Source: Sva-07 sp963774765 (GTDB lineage Bacteria > Actinomycetota > Acidimicrobiia > Acidimicrobiales > Ilumatobacteraceae). Taken from it: a DNA stretch of 64,000 nucleotides. Location of the stretch: assembly GCA_963774765.1 (NCBI GenBank), contig CAVZGP010000011.1, forward strand, positions 62,001 to 126,000. Direction: 5' to 3'. The position numbers were made by a program, and so were the translations under genes. Positions 44,364 through 53,326 of the stretch are shown piece after piece (positions within the stretch are counted from its first letter, which is position 1; every line of letters starts with the position of its first letter). The notes under the pieces were generated by a model. It saw only the letters and a list, made by a program, of their open reading frames with translations. It was not told the DNA's origin and made no database searches.

Positions 44364-46094
44364 ATGTCGGACCCTCTTGCCACGATCACCAACCTGCTCG
44401 CGCCGGTGTTCGCCGAGCTGAACGGCGGCGAGCCCGCGGACCCGACCGTGCGACCCTCGGATCGTGCCGACGCCCAGATCAACGGTGCACTTCCACTGGC
44501 GAAACGCATCGGGGCGAACCCGCGCGAGCTGGCACAGCGAATCCTCGACTCGGGTGCCCTCGATGGAGTCGCCGGCGTTCTCGAAGTCGCCGGGCCGGGA
44601 TTCGTCAACGTGACGTTCTCGCCGGAGTTCCTCGCCGCCCATCTCGCCGAGGTGGCGGACGACGATCGGCTCGGGGTGGCCCCTGCCGCGAATGCCATGA
44701 CCGTGGTCGTCGACTACTCGGCGCCGAACGTCGCCAAGGAGATGCACGTCGGGCACCTCCGCACCACCTTGATCGGCGACTCGCTCGTGCGCATGCTCGA
44801 CTTCCTCGGCCATCACGTGATCCGCGAGAACCACATCGGCGACTGGGGCACGCCCTTCGGAATGTTGATCGAACATCTCGTCGACCTCGGTGAAGAACAG
44901 GCGGCCGAACACCTGTCACTCGGCGACCTCGACGGCTTCTACAAAGAGGCGCGTGCTGCATTCGATGCGTCCGAGGAATTCCAAGATCGGGCGCGGCAAC
45001 GTGTCGTGCTGCTGCAAGGCGGCGACACCGAGACGCAACGGCTGTGGGGCCTGCTCGTCGAGTTGTCGACCAAACACTTCAACGTCGTGTACGAGATGCT
45101 CGGCGTGCACCTGACCGACGACGACCTCGCTGGAGAGAGCACCTACCAACCGCTGATGCCCGAGGTGATCGAGCGGCTCCGTGCGCTGGACCTCCTCGCC
45201 GAGTCCGACGGCGCCGACGTGGTGTTCCCGCCGGGGTTCACGAACCGCGATGGCGACCCGCTGCCGCTCATCGTCCAGAAGGGCGCAGGCGGCTTCAACT
45301 ACGCGACAAGCGACCTCGCCTGCGTGATCGACCGGGTCGAGCGAGTCGGCGCCGATCTGATCCTGTATGTCGTCGGAGCGCCACAACAGCAGCACTTCCA
45401 GATGGTCTTCGCCGTTGCCGAGATGGCCGGATGGCTGGCGCCACCGCGCGAAGCAGTGCACGTCGCGTTCGGCAACGTGCTCGGCACAGACCGCAAGATG
45501 TTGAAGAGCCGGACCGGCGAGTCGATGAAGTTCGTCGAACTGCTCGACGAGGCCCTCGAACGCGCCGGGGGGGCCGTCGACGAGAAGAACCCAGACCTGA
45601 CAGCGGACCAGCGGTCCGAGATCGTCCACACGATCGGCATCGGCGCCGTGAAGTACGCAGAGCTGTCGACCGATCGGATCAAGGACTACGTGTTCGACTG
45701 GGATCGGATGCTGTCGTTCGATGGCAACACCGGCCCCTATCTGCAGTACGCGCATGCCAGGATCTGCTCGATCTTCCGGCGCGCCGACATCGATCGGTCG
45801 TCGGTGCGCGGCGTCGAGATCCTGGCGGGTACACCCCAGGAACGAGCGCTCGCGTTGCGACTGCTCGCGTATCCGACCGCGATCGACACCACGCTCGAGA
45901 CCTACAGCCCGCACAAGCTGTGCACCTACGTGTACGACCTGGCGACCGACTTCACCGCGTTCTACGAGCACTGTCCGGTGCTCAAGGCCGACGAGCCGCT
46001 GCGCTCGAGCCGCCTCGCACTCGCCGACCTCACCGCCCGGACCCTCGCCCACGCGCTCGGCCTGCTCGGCATCGACGCCCCGGAGCAGATGTGA
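44364..46094 (+). CDS. argS: Arginyl-tRNA synthetase
   Basis: A 576-residue class I aminoacyl-tRNA synthetase that charges tRNA-Arg. An N-terminal ArgRS-specific domain is followed by the HIGH-type motif in NVAKEMHVGHLRTTLIGDS near residue 125 and the KMSKS-type loop in TDRKMLKSRTGE near residue 375. The DALR anticodon-binding domain ends the protein (YPTAIDTTLETYSPHKLCTYVYDLATDFTAFYEHCPVL). The ATG at 44364 begins MSDPLATITNLL. The stop overlaps the start of lysA, and the pair opens the conserved cluster. About 130 bases upstream separate it from divergent doxX. Confidence 0.95.
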   Translation: MSDPLATITNLLAPVFAELNGGEPADPTVRPSDRADAQINGALPLAKRIGANPRELAQRILDSGALDGVAGVLEVAGPGFVNVTFSPEFLAAHLAEVADDDRLGVAPAANAMTVVVDYSAPNVAKEMHVGHLRTTLIGDSLVRMLDFLGHHVIRENHIGDWGTPFGMLIEHLVDLGEEQAAEHLSLGDLDGFYKEARAAFDASEEFQDRARQRVVLLQGGDTETQRLWGLLVELSTKHFNVVYEMLGVHLTDDDLAGESTYQPLMPEVIERLRALDLLAESDGADVVFPPGFTNRDGDPLPLIVQKGAGGFNYATSDLACVIDRVERVGADLILYVVGAPQQQHFQMVFAVAEMAGWLAPPREAVHVAFGNVLGTDRKMLKSRTGESMKFVELLDEALERAGGAVDEKNPDLTADQRSEIVHTIGIGAVKYAELSTDRIKDYVFDWDRMLSFDGNTGPYLQYAHARICSIFRRADIDRSSVRGVEILAGTPQERALALRLLAYPTAIDTTLETYSPHKLCTYVYDLATDFTAFYEHCPVLKADEPLRSSRLALADLTARTLAHALGLLGIDAPEQM

Positions 46095-47368
46095 CCGCGA
46101 TCTCGCGGCGGTTGCTGCCGGACACCGCATCGGTCGGCCACGACGGTTGGCTGGAGGTCGGTGGTGTGTCGATCGAGGCCCTGGTGGAGGACTACGGCAC
46201 GCCGCTGTTCGTCTACGACGAGGCACACCTGCGCTCGCGATGCCGTGAGGCGGTGGCGGCGTTCGGTCCCGAGCGGGTGATCTACGCGACCAAGGCATTC
46301 CTGTGCCGGGCGATGGCCAAGCTCGCCTACGACGAGGGTCTGCTGCTCGACGTCGCCACCGGCGGCGAACTCCATGTGGCGATGTCGGCCGGTGTGCCGG
46401 CGAGTGCCTGCACGCTGCACGGCAACAACAAGTCGGGCGATGAACTCCATCAGGCGATCGAGGCCGAAGTTCGCTACATCGTCGTCGATTCGTTCGACGA
46501 ACTCGATCGTCTCGACGTGCTGGCGGCCGCCGGCGTCGGTCCCGCGCCCCGAGTCGTGCTGCGGATCACCCCCGGCGTACACGCCCACACCCACGAGTTC
46601 ATCGCCACCGGCCAGGACGACTCCAAGTTCGGCTTCAATCTCGCCAACGGTGATGCGTTGCGCGCCGTCGACCACGCCCGGCGATCCTCGGCGATGGAGT
46701 TGGTCGGGCTGCACTGCCACATCGGCTCGAACGTGTTCGAAGCATCCTCGTTCGCGAAGGCGGCCGAGGTGATGGCGGACTTCGCCGTTCCGCTCGACCT
46801 CCCCGAGTTGATCCTCGGAGGCGGACTCGGCGTGGCCTACGTCGAGGGTGAGGAAGCGCCGACGATCGGCCAGTGGGGCAGCGTGCTGCTCGATGCGTGT
46901 CAGTCGCTCGGCGTGCGATCACGCGTCAGCGTCGAGCCCGGTCGGGCGATCGTGGCGTCGGCAGCGATGACGATCTACACCGTCGGCACGATCAAGGAGA
47001 TTCCGGGTGTGCGGACCTACGTCGCCGTCGACGGCGGGATGAGCGACAACCCGCGACCGGTGCTGTACGGATCCGGCTACGAGTCGCTCCTTCCGCGCAC
47101 GGTCGATGCCCAGCGCGACCTCACCGTCCGACTCGTCGGCAAGCACTGCGAGTCCGGCGACGTGCTCGCCTTCGCCGCCCAGGTGCCGTCCGACCTCGCC
47201 GTCGGAGATCTGCTGGCGATGCCCGTCACCGGCGCGTACGGTCACTCGATGGGCTCGAACTACAACAAGATCACGCGGCCCCCCGTGGTGTTCGTGGCCG
47301 ACGGCCAGGCTCGCCTCGTCGTGCGCCGCGAATCCTTCGACGACCTCCTCGCCACCGACCTCGGCTGA
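46091..47368 (+). CDS. lysA: Diaminopimelate decarboxylase
   Basis: A 425-residue fold-type III PLP enzyme making L-lysine from meso-diaminopimelate. The PLP lysine is in VIYATKAFLC near residue 60. HGNNKSGDEL, the LHCHIGSNVFEA loop near residue 215, GGGLGVAYVEG near residue 240, and the C-terminal KHCESGDVLAF and MGSNYNKITRP are family hallmarks. The GTG at 46091 overlaps the argS stop, so translation is coupled. The same argS-lysA order is known in Mycobacterium. A PemK-like gene follows after 14 bases. Confidence 0.95.
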   Translation: MTAISRRLLPDTASVGHDGWLEVGGVSIEALVEDYGTPLFVYDEAHLRSRCREAVAAFGPERVIYATKAFLCRAMAKLAYDEGLLLDVATGGELHVAMSAGVPASACTLHGNNKSGDELHQAIEAEVRYIVVDSFDELDRLDVLAAAGVGPAPRVVLRITPGVHAHTHEFIATGQDDSKFGFNLANGDALRAVDHARRSSAMELVGLHCHIGSNVFEASSFAKAAEVMADFAVPLDLPELILGGGLGVAYVEGEEAPTIGQWGSVLLDACQSLGVRSRVSVEPGRAIVASAAMTIYTVGTIKEIPGVRTYVAVDGGMSDNPRPVLYGSGYESLLPRTVDAQRDLTVRLVGKHCESGDVLAFAAQVPSDLAVGDLLAMPVTGAYGHSMGSNYNKITRPPVVFVADGQARLVVRRESFDDLLATDLG

Positions 47369-47382
47369 ATACGCTCGGTCTG

Positions 47383-47871
47383 ATGTCGAACAATCGTGGC
47401 GTGATCGCCGGGCTGATCGCTGCCGGCCTCGCGCTGTTCAAGGAACGCGATCGGCTCGCTGGCAAGTCCCGCACGGACTCTGCGCCGACGACCCGCCGAG
47501 TGGCGACCGGTACCCGGGTCGAGTACTCGCCCGACCTCGACGGTGACGCCGACCCCGGCGAGGTCGTGTGGACGTGGGTGCCCTACGAAGACGATCCGAC
47601 CAAGGGCAAGGACCGACCGGTCGTGATCATCGGGCGTTCGGGCGGTGACCTCGCGGGTGTGCCACTGACCTCGAAGAACAAGGGCCATGGTGCCGTCTCG
47701 GTCGGCACCGGTGGTTGGGATCGCAGCGGGCGACCGAGCTACGCCAAGGTCGACCAGTTGATCGTGGTTCGGGAACGTGATGTCCGCCGAGAAGGTTCGG
47801 TGCTCGATCGCCAGCGCTTCGACGCCGTCGTCGCCGGCGTCGGTGAACACCACGACCTCATCACCAGCTGA
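47383..47871 (+). CDS. PemK/MazF-like protein
   Basis: A 162-residue protein whose C-terminal 100 residues look like the PemK/MazF fold: GEVVWTWVPYEDDPTKGKDRPVVIIGRSG, then VPLTSKNKGHGAV and YAKVDQLIVVRERDVRREGSVLDRQRFDAV. MazF/PemK toxins are mRNA endoribonucleases, but no antitoxin gene accompanies this one. The N-terminal 45 residues include a short hydrophobic stretch (GVIAGLIAAGLALF), unusual for a toxin, so it may be a membrane-attached relative with another role. It sits between lysA and hom, where Mycobacterium has no such gene. Confidence 0.75.
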   Translation: MSNNRGVIAGLIAAGLALFKERDRLAGKSRTDSAPTTRRVATGTRVEYSPDLDGDADPGEVVWTWVPYEDDPTKGKDRPVVIIGRSGGDLAGVPLTSKNKGHGAVSVGTGGWDRSGRPSYAKVDQLIVVRERDVRREGSVLDRQRFDAVVAGVGEHHDLITS

Positions 47872-47965
47872 CGCGCGCCCTGCAGGTCCGGGCCCGACAA
47901 CCAACGCGCACGCTGGTGTCGAAACAGCAGGGGGCGATGACGGCCGATCCCGTAACCTCCCCCTC

Positions 47966-49276
47966 GTGACGAGCAACGGGCAAACGGTCAGGATCGGCGT
48001 CCTCGGATGCGGCAACGTCGGAGCCGCATTCGTGCAGCTCGTCGAGGCGCAGGCAGACGTCGTCGAACGGCGAACCGGCCTTCGCCTCGAAGTGACCCGA
48101 GTCGCCGTGCGCAACCTGTCGGCACCCCGTGAGGTCGAACTTGCCGACGGCGTGCTCACCCGTGATGCGCACGCCGTGGTGGCCGATCCGGAGGTCGACC
48201 TGGTGGTCGAAGCGATCGGTGGGATCGAGCCCGCACGCGAGCTGATCCTCGAATCGCTCGCCCATGGCAAGCCGGTCGTCACGGCCAACAAGGAACTGCT
48301 CGCCAACGTCGGCGCCGAGCTCTACGCCGCTGCCGACGCTGCCGGTCGCGATCTGCTCTTCGAAGCCGCTGTGGCCGGTGGCATCCCGATCATGCGCGCG
48401 TTGCGCGAGAGCCTGCACGGCGAGCCGATCAGCCGTGTGCTCGGCATCATCAACGGCACCACCAACTTCATCCTCACCAAGATGACCGACGCCGTCGCCG
48501 GCGGGGGAGAGGCCGACTACGCAACGGCACTCGCCGAGGCGCAGCGCCTCGGGTTCGCCGAGCGTGACCCGACTGCGGATGTCGAGGGCTTCGACGCCGG
48601 TGCCAAGGCGGCGATCATCGCCACGGTCGCCTTCGGTGCCAAGGTCGTGGCCGGCGACGTGTACCACGAAGGAATCAGCCGGATCACCGGTGCCGAGATC
48701 GCGATCGCACATCGCCTCGGCTATGTCGTCAAGCTGCTCGGGATCGTCGAACGCGACGCCGCCTCGGGCGAAATCAGCGTCCGCGTGCATCCGGCGATGG
48801 TGCCGATCCACCATCCACTCGCGTCGGTGCGTGACAGCTTCAACGCCGTGTTCGTCGAAGGCGGATTCGTCGATTCCCTCATGTTCTACGGCCGCGGCGC
48901 CGGTGGCGCACCGACCGCCAGTGCGGTGTTCGGCGACGTCGTCGATGCGGCGATCAACCTGCGCAGCGGAACGCACGGGTCGCTCGGTGTGCTCGATCGG
49001 GTCACCGTGCGGCCGATCGACGAGACCTCTGCCGAGTACCTGCTCGGCCTCGACGTCGCCGACAAGCCCGGCGTGCTGCACGCCGTCACCGGCGTTTTCG
49101 CGGCCCATGGCGTGAGCATCCGCGTCGCCGAGCAGGAGGGCAACGGCCCCGATGCCCGGTTGGTGTTCATCACCCACTCTGCTCGCGAGTCCGACGTCCA
49201 GGCGACCGTGCGTGAGCTGCGCGAACTCGACGTGGTGCGCAACGTCGGCGGCCTGTTGCGTGTGATCGGCGACTGA
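47966..49276 (+). CDS. hom: Homoserine dehydrogenase
   Basis: A 436-residue enzyme reducing aspartate semialdehyde to homoserine, at the branch to threonine and methionine. The NAD(P)-binding GVLGCGNVGAAFVQL is at residue 10, the catalytic region shows GIINGTTNFILTKM near residue 170 with VTANKELLA near residue 108, and the C-terminal 80 residues form an ACT domain (LLGLDVADKPGVLHAVTGVFAAHGVSI). Such ACT-containing enzymes are often inhibited by threonine. The start is the GTG at 47966. thrC follows after three bases. Confidence 0.95.
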   Translation: MTSNGQTVRIGVLGCGNVGAAFVQLVEAQADVVERRTGLRLEVTRVAVRNLSAPREVELADGVLTRDAHAVVADPEVDLVVEAIGGIEPARELILESLAHGKPVVTANKELLANVGAELYAAADAAGRDLLFEAAVAGGIPIMRALRESLHGEPISRVLGIINGTTNFILTKMTDAVAGGGEADYATALAEAQRLGFAERDPTADVEGFDAGAKAAIIATVAFGAKVVAGDVYHEGISRITGAEIAIAHRLGYVVKLLGIVERDAASGEISVRVHPAMVPIHHPLASVRDSFNAVFVEGGFVDSLMFYGRGAGGAPTASAVFGDVVDAAINLRSGTHGSLGVLDRVTVRPIDETSAEYLLGLDVADKPGVLHAVTGVFAAHGVSIRVAEQEGNGPDARLVFITHSARESDVQATVRELRELDVVRNVGGLLRVIGD

Positions 49277-49279
49277 GCC

Positions 49280-50659
49280 GTGCGCTACGTCTCCACCCGC
49301 GGCGCTGCTCCGGAACTCGGCTTCGCCGACGTTCTGCTCGCCGGACTCGCCACCGACGGCGGGCTCTACGTGCCCGAACGGTGGCCGACGCTGGGTCCGT
49401 CGACAGCGCACACGTACGCCGAACGTGCCGTCGAGGTGATGCTGCCCTTCGTCGAACCCGACATCGACGAGGTCACCCTCACCCGGTTGTGCACCGAGGC
49501 CTACGACACGTTCCGGCATCCCGCCGTCGTACCGCTCGTGCAACTCGATCATCGCCAGTGGGTGCAGGAGCTGTTCCACGGCCCGACGCTCGCGTTCAAA
49601 GATGTCGCGCTGCAACTCGTTGGGCGGATGTTCGACCACGTGCTCGGCGAGCGTGGCGAACGCGTCACGATCGTTGGTGCCACGAGCGGCGACACCGGCT
49701 CTGCGGCGATCGACGGGGTGGTCGGCTGCGAGCACATCGACATCGTCATCTTCTACCCGCTCGGCCGGACCAGCGACGTGCAGCGACGTCAGATGACCAC
49801 CGTCGACGCTCCGAACGTGCACACCGTGGCCGTCGAGGGGACATTCGACGACTGCCAGGACCTCGTCAAGGCGATGTTCAACGATGCCCCGTTCCGCGAG
49901 CGCAACCAGCTGTCGGCGGTCAACTCGATCAACTGGGCGCGCGTGATGGCCCAGACCGTCTACTACGTGACCGCCACGGAGACGTTCGCCGCCCCGGTGA
50001 CCTTCAGCGTGCCGACGGGCAACTTCGGCAACGTGTTGTCGGGATGGATCGCGCGGGAGATGGGCGCAACGATCCAGGACTTCGTCGTGTCGTCGAACAC
50101 CAACGACATCCTCACGAGGTTCATCAACGACGGCGACATGAGTGCCCGCGACGTCGTGCCGACGCTCAGCCCGTCGATGGACATTCAGGTGTCGTCGAAC
50201 TTCGAGCGGCTCCTGTTCGAGATGAACGGCCGCGATGGTGGCATGACCGCCGAGCAGCTCGGCCGGTTCCGGGCGATCGGCCGTCTCGACATCGAGGCCG
50301 ACCAGCGCGAGCAGTTCATCACCGGCCACTTCCGTGCGGCGGCATTCGACGACGACGCCACGCTCGCCGAGATTGCCCGGGTGCATCAGCTCACGGGGAT
50401 GGTGCTCGATCCGCACACCGCCACCGGTACGGCGGCAGCGTCGATGCTGACGGGACTCGATGCCGACGATCACCCGGTGATCACGCTCGGCACCGCCCAT
50501 CCCGCAAAGTTCCCCGACGCCGTCGAGCGAGCCACCGGACAGCGTCCGTCATTGCCGGACCACCTCGCCGACCTGTTCGACCGACCCGAGCGCACCCGGA
50601 CCGTCGCCAACGATCTCGGCGCCGTCGAAGCACTCGTCGAACACCTCACCCGCCCTTGA
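49280..50659 (+). CDS. thrC: Threonine synthase
   Basis: A 459-residue fold-type II PLP enzyme of the long-form group that converts O-phosphohomoserine to threonine. The PLP lysine lies in GPTLAFKDVALQLVG near residue 107. The glycine-rich phosphate loop is ATSGDTGSAA near residue 135, and SVPTGNFGNVLSGW is typical near residue 243. The GTG start at 49280 is close to the hom stop. The gene for homoserine kinase (thrB), expected next, is absent; a strong inverted repeat and rho follow. Confidence 0.94.
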   Translation: MRYVSTRGAAPELGFADVLLAGLATDGGLYVPERWPTLGPSTAHTYAERAVEVMLPFVEPDIDEVTLTRLCTEAYDTFRHPAVVPLVQLDHRQWVQELFHGPTLAFKDVALQLVGRMFDHVLGERGERVTIVGATSGDTGSAAIDGVVGCEHIDIVIFYPLGRTSDVQRRQMTTVDAPNVHTVAVEGTFDDCQDLVKAMFNDAPFRERNQLSAVNSINWARVMAQTVYYVTATETFAAPVTFSVPTGNFGNVLSGWIAREMGATIQDFVVSSNTNDILTRFINDGDMSARDVVPTLSPSMDIQVSSNFERLLFEMNGRDGGMTAEQLGRFRAIGRLDIEADQREQFITGHFRAAAFDDDATLAEIARVHQLTGMVLDPHTATGTAAASMLTGLDADDHPVITLGTAHPAKFPDAVERATGQRPSLPDHLADLFDRPERTRTVANDLGAVEALVEHLTRP

Positions 50660-50676
50660 CCCACTCCTCCCGACGT

Positions 50677-50747
50677 CGCCCCAGCCCGAAAAATGCCTGG
50701 TTTGTCGCGCTGAGCGCGCACATCCGGGCATTTTTCGGGCTGGGGCG
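50677..50747. terminator. Large inverted repeat between thrC and rho, possible terminator
   Basis: Perfect 21-base arms (50677-50697 and 50727-50747) enclose a 29-base loop that itself holds GCGC-TGA-GCGC. The long stem could end thrC transcripts or modulate rho. A run of five T bases is inside the right arm and not after it, so intrinsic termination is uncertain; it may instead be another member of the palindrome families. Confidence 0.5.
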
Positions 50748-50951
50748 GTTCGTGGGGGTGCGTGTTGTGTGTCCGTGGTGCTGCTAGAGTGACGGTTGCC
50801 CGGTTCTCCGGGCCGCACCCCGAGATCTCGGTCGTGTGCGAATTCTGCCAGGGGATCCACAGCTCGGTCGCGTTTCGCGCCGATGCAACCCCTCCCTCTG
50901 GTGCTCGAAGCCTCGCCCGGCGCACTGCTCGGTGAGAAGAGAGGAATCCTC

Positions 50952-52832
50952 GTGGCCGCAGCCGCACTCGAACAGTCGATGCTCGAATCGAAGGACAAGG
51001 ACACCCTGCTGGAGATGGCAAAGGCGCTCGGCGTCAAGGTCACCGCTCGGCAGAAGAAGTCGGAGATCATCGACAAGATCCTCGACACCACTGGCTCGAA
51101 CACACCACCGGGCCCCACCGCCGATGCCGCACCCAGCAACGGCAAGGACCCTCTCGAGGCGTCGACCACTGGCGCACCGAGCAGCGACGCGACGCCGCCT
51201 TCGGACAAGCCGACCACGGCGACGGCGCCCGACGCCGCGGCGGTCGTGCTCGGACCCGATGGTGAGCCGCTCGCCGACTGGGAGATCGAGCTCGCCCAGA
51301 GCGGTGTCACCGATGCTGGCGAACCCGCGTCGAGCAGTGACGGCAACCGCACCGGTGAGGCACGCAACGACCGCAACCGCAATGACCGCAACCGCGGCGA
51401 GCGCACCGCCGCCGACCATGCCGGCCAGTCGAACTCGTCACCGCAGGCCACCGGTGCTCGCGCCGACCAGGGTGGACAGGGCCAGGGTGGCCAAGGCGGA
51501 GACCGCAATCGCAGCGCGCAGGGCGGCGCGCAGCGCAACGACAATCGCAACAACGACAATCGCAACAACGACAATCGCAACAACGAGCCGGGCGACGGTA
51601 ACCGCCGCCGACGCCGCCGCCGCAAGGGTCGCGGGGGCCAGGACGGCCCGCAGGGTGAGGACGTCGAACTGATCGAGCAGGCCCCGGGCTTCGAGAGCAC
51701 CGAACCGGTCGACGTCGAGGGATACCTCGACATTCGCGACGAGGGCTACGGCTTCCTGCGTGTCGACGGCTATCTCCCGAGCAAGCAGGACGCCTACATC
51801 CCTCTGAAGCTCGCCCGCCAGTACGGCCTGCGCAAGGGCGACAAGGTCACGGGCAAGGTGCGCCCCGCCGGTCGCAACGAGAAGAACCCCGGTCTGCTCG
51901 AGATCTACACGATCAACGGCGGTGACCCGGAGGCGGCCAAGAATCGGCCGCACTTCGAGAGCCTCACGGCGCTGTTCCCCGATCAGCGCCTCACGCTCGA
52001 GGATCCCAGCGATCCGGCCAACATGACGGCGCGCATCATCGACCTCGTGTCGCCGATCGGCAAGGGCCAGCGCGGCATCATCGTGTCGCCCCCGAAGGCC
52101 GGCAAGACCACGGTGATGAAGACGATCGCGAAGTCGATCGAACTCAACAACCCGGAGGTCGAACTCCTGGTCTTGCTGATCGACGAGCGGCCCGAAGAAG
52201 TCACCGACATGCGCCGTAGCGTCAAGGGCGAAGTGATCTCGTCGACGTTCGACCGTCCGAGCGACGAACACACCCATGTCGCCGAGATGACCATCGCCAA
52301 GGCGCGTCGCATGGTCGAGGCAGGCAAGGACGTCGTGATCATCCTCGACGGCATCACCCGACTCAGCCGCGCCTACAACCTGGCGGCACCCGCCAGCGGC
52401 AAGATCCTGTCTGGCGGTATCGACGCCGGCGCGCTGTATCCGCCGAAGAAGTTCTTCGGCTCGGCTCGCAACTGCGAAGAGGGTGGCTCACTCACGATCC
52501 TCGCCACGGCCCTCGTCGACACGAACAGCCGCATGGACGATGCGATCTTCGAGGAGTTCAAGGGCACCGGCAACATGGAGCTGCGCCTCGACCGCAAGGT
52601 CGCCGAGCGGCGCATCTATCCCGCGATCGACGTCGACGCGTCCTCGACCCGCCACGAGGAGCTGCTGTTCGACCGCAAGCAACTCCAGCAGGTGTGGAAG
52701 CTTCGCCGAGTCCTGTCGGGCCTCGCACAGGACGGCAGCGCGGCTGCCGGCTTGGAGCTGCTCATCGATCGGCTCAAGACGTTCCGCACCAACGACGAGT
52801 TCCTCGCCGAGATCGCCAAGCAGCCCGGCTGA
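50952..52832 (+). CDS. rho: Transcription termination factor Rho
   Basis: About 626 residues, long because an acidic/asparagine-arginine-rich insert of about 150 residues (residues about 60-240) separates the N-terminal Rho_N helical domain (LLEMAKALGVKVTARQKKSEIIDKI) from the RNA-binding OB fold (YGFLRVDGYLPSKQDAYIPLKLARQYGLRKGDKV). The hexameric helicase core follows, with Walker A SPPKAGKTTVMK near residue 380, Walker B in VVIILDGITRLSRAYN and the Q/R-loop region ILSGGIDAGALYPPKKFFG. Such inserts are usual in actinobacterial Rho. The start GTG at 50952 has GAGAAGAGAGGAA upstream. The 290-base leader could support autoregulation. Confidence 0.95.
   Translation: MAAAALEQSMLESKDKDTLLEMAKALGVKVTARQKKSEIIDKILDTTGSNTPPGPTADAAPSNGKDPLEASTTGAPSSDATPPSDKPTTATAPDAAAVVLGPDGEPLADWEIELAQSGVTDAGEPASSSDGNRTGEARNDRNRNDRNRGERTAADHAGQSNSSPQATGARADQGGQGQGGQGGDRNRSAQGGAQRNDNRNNDNRNNDNRNNEPGDGNRRRRRRRKGRGGQDGPQGEDVELIEQAPGFESTEPVDVEGYLDIRDEGYGFLRVDGYLPSKQDAYIPLKLARQYGLRKGDKVTGKVRPAGRNEKNPGLLEIYTINGGDPEAAKNRPHFESLTALFPDQRLTLEDPSDPANMTARIIDLVSPIGKGQRGIIVSPPKAGKTTVMKTIAKSIELNNPEVELLVLLIDERPEEVTDMRRSVKGEVISSTFDRPSDEHTHVAEMTIAKARRMVEAGKDVVIILDGITRLSRAYNLAAPASGKILSGGIDAGALYPPKKFFGSARNCEEGGSLTILATALVDTNSRMDDAIFEEFKGTGNMELRLDRKVAERRIYPAIDVDASSTRHEELLFDRKQLQQVWKLRRVLSGLAQDGSAAAGLELLIDRLKTFRTNDEFLAEIAKQPG
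51537..51586 (+). repeat. Short tandem repeat inside rho
   Basis: The 15-base unit AACGACAATCGCAAC repeats three times with a partial fourth, encoding NDNRN. It lies in the low-complexity insert of Rho, so copy number may vary between strains without breaking the frame. Confidence 0.75.
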
Positions 52833-52839
52833 TCGGTGA

Positions 52840-52860
52840 CGCCGGTGCCTGGCACCGGCG
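52840..52860. repeat. CGCCGGTGCC-T-GGCACCGGCG palindrome
   Basis: Perfect ten-base arms with a one-base centre start eight bases after the rho stop. The shorter relative is at 34940-34952. The one-base centre suggests a protein-binding or repeat element more than a hairpin terminator. Confidence 0.65.
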
Positions 52861-52942
52861 TACCCGGTAGGGTTGTCCGCCGATCTGGGTGACGACCGGG
52901 GGCACAGGGCCCACCCGCTCAGCCACTCACAGGAGATCCATC

Positions 52943-53176
52943 ATGAAGACCGACATCCACCCCAACTACTCCGACACCACGGTGCGCTGCTCGTGCGGCA
53001 ACACATTCGTGACCAAGTCGACCGTCGCGGGCGACCTCACCGTCGAACTGTGCAACGAATGTCACCCGTTCTTCACGGGCAAGCAGAAGCTGGTCGACTC
53101 CGGTGGACGCGTCGAGCGCTTCAACAAGCGCTACGGCCAGCGCAAGAACGCGCCGGCAACCCCCGCCGACGACTGA
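52943..53176 (+). CDS. rpmE: 50S ribosomal protein L31
   Basis: A 77-residue L31 of the zinc-binding (C+) type, with cysteines in VRCSCGNTF and LCNECHPFF (C-x-C...C-x2-C). The N-terminus MKTDIHPNYSDTTVRC is canonical, and AGGAG precedes the ATG. The protein bridges the two ribosomal subunits. Placement after rho is the conserved actinobacterial order. A clear terminator follows 40 bases after the stop, so prfA further on must have another promoter. Confidence 0.96.
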   Translation: MKTDIHPNYSDTTVRCSCGNTFVTKSTVAGDLTVELCNECHPFFTGKQKLVDSGGRVERFNKRYGQRKNAPATPADD

Positions 53177-53215
53177 ACCCACGGGCGTCGCGCCCGCATC
53201 CGAACGTCTTCGATC

Positions 53216-53241
53216 GAACGCCGCCCCTCGGGGCGGCGTTC
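53216..53241 (+). terminator. Rho-independent terminator after rpmE
   Basis: GAACGCCGCCCC and GGGGCGGCGTTC form a perfect 12-base stem with a two-base loop, followed by GTCGTTTTC. This is the clearest intrinsic terminator in the window. Confidence 0.8.
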
Positions 53242-53326
53242 GTCGTTTTCCGGACCGCCGAGAAATGCCCGGAAAATCGTTCAAGCTCATGGAGTGGTCG
53301 ACCGATGAAGAGGGGGGACTTCTCAC

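Noticed and set aside
47861..50500. Minus-strand open frame of 879 codons
   Set aside because: It is antisense to hom and thrC, both clearly coding, and is histidine/arginine-rich without motifs.
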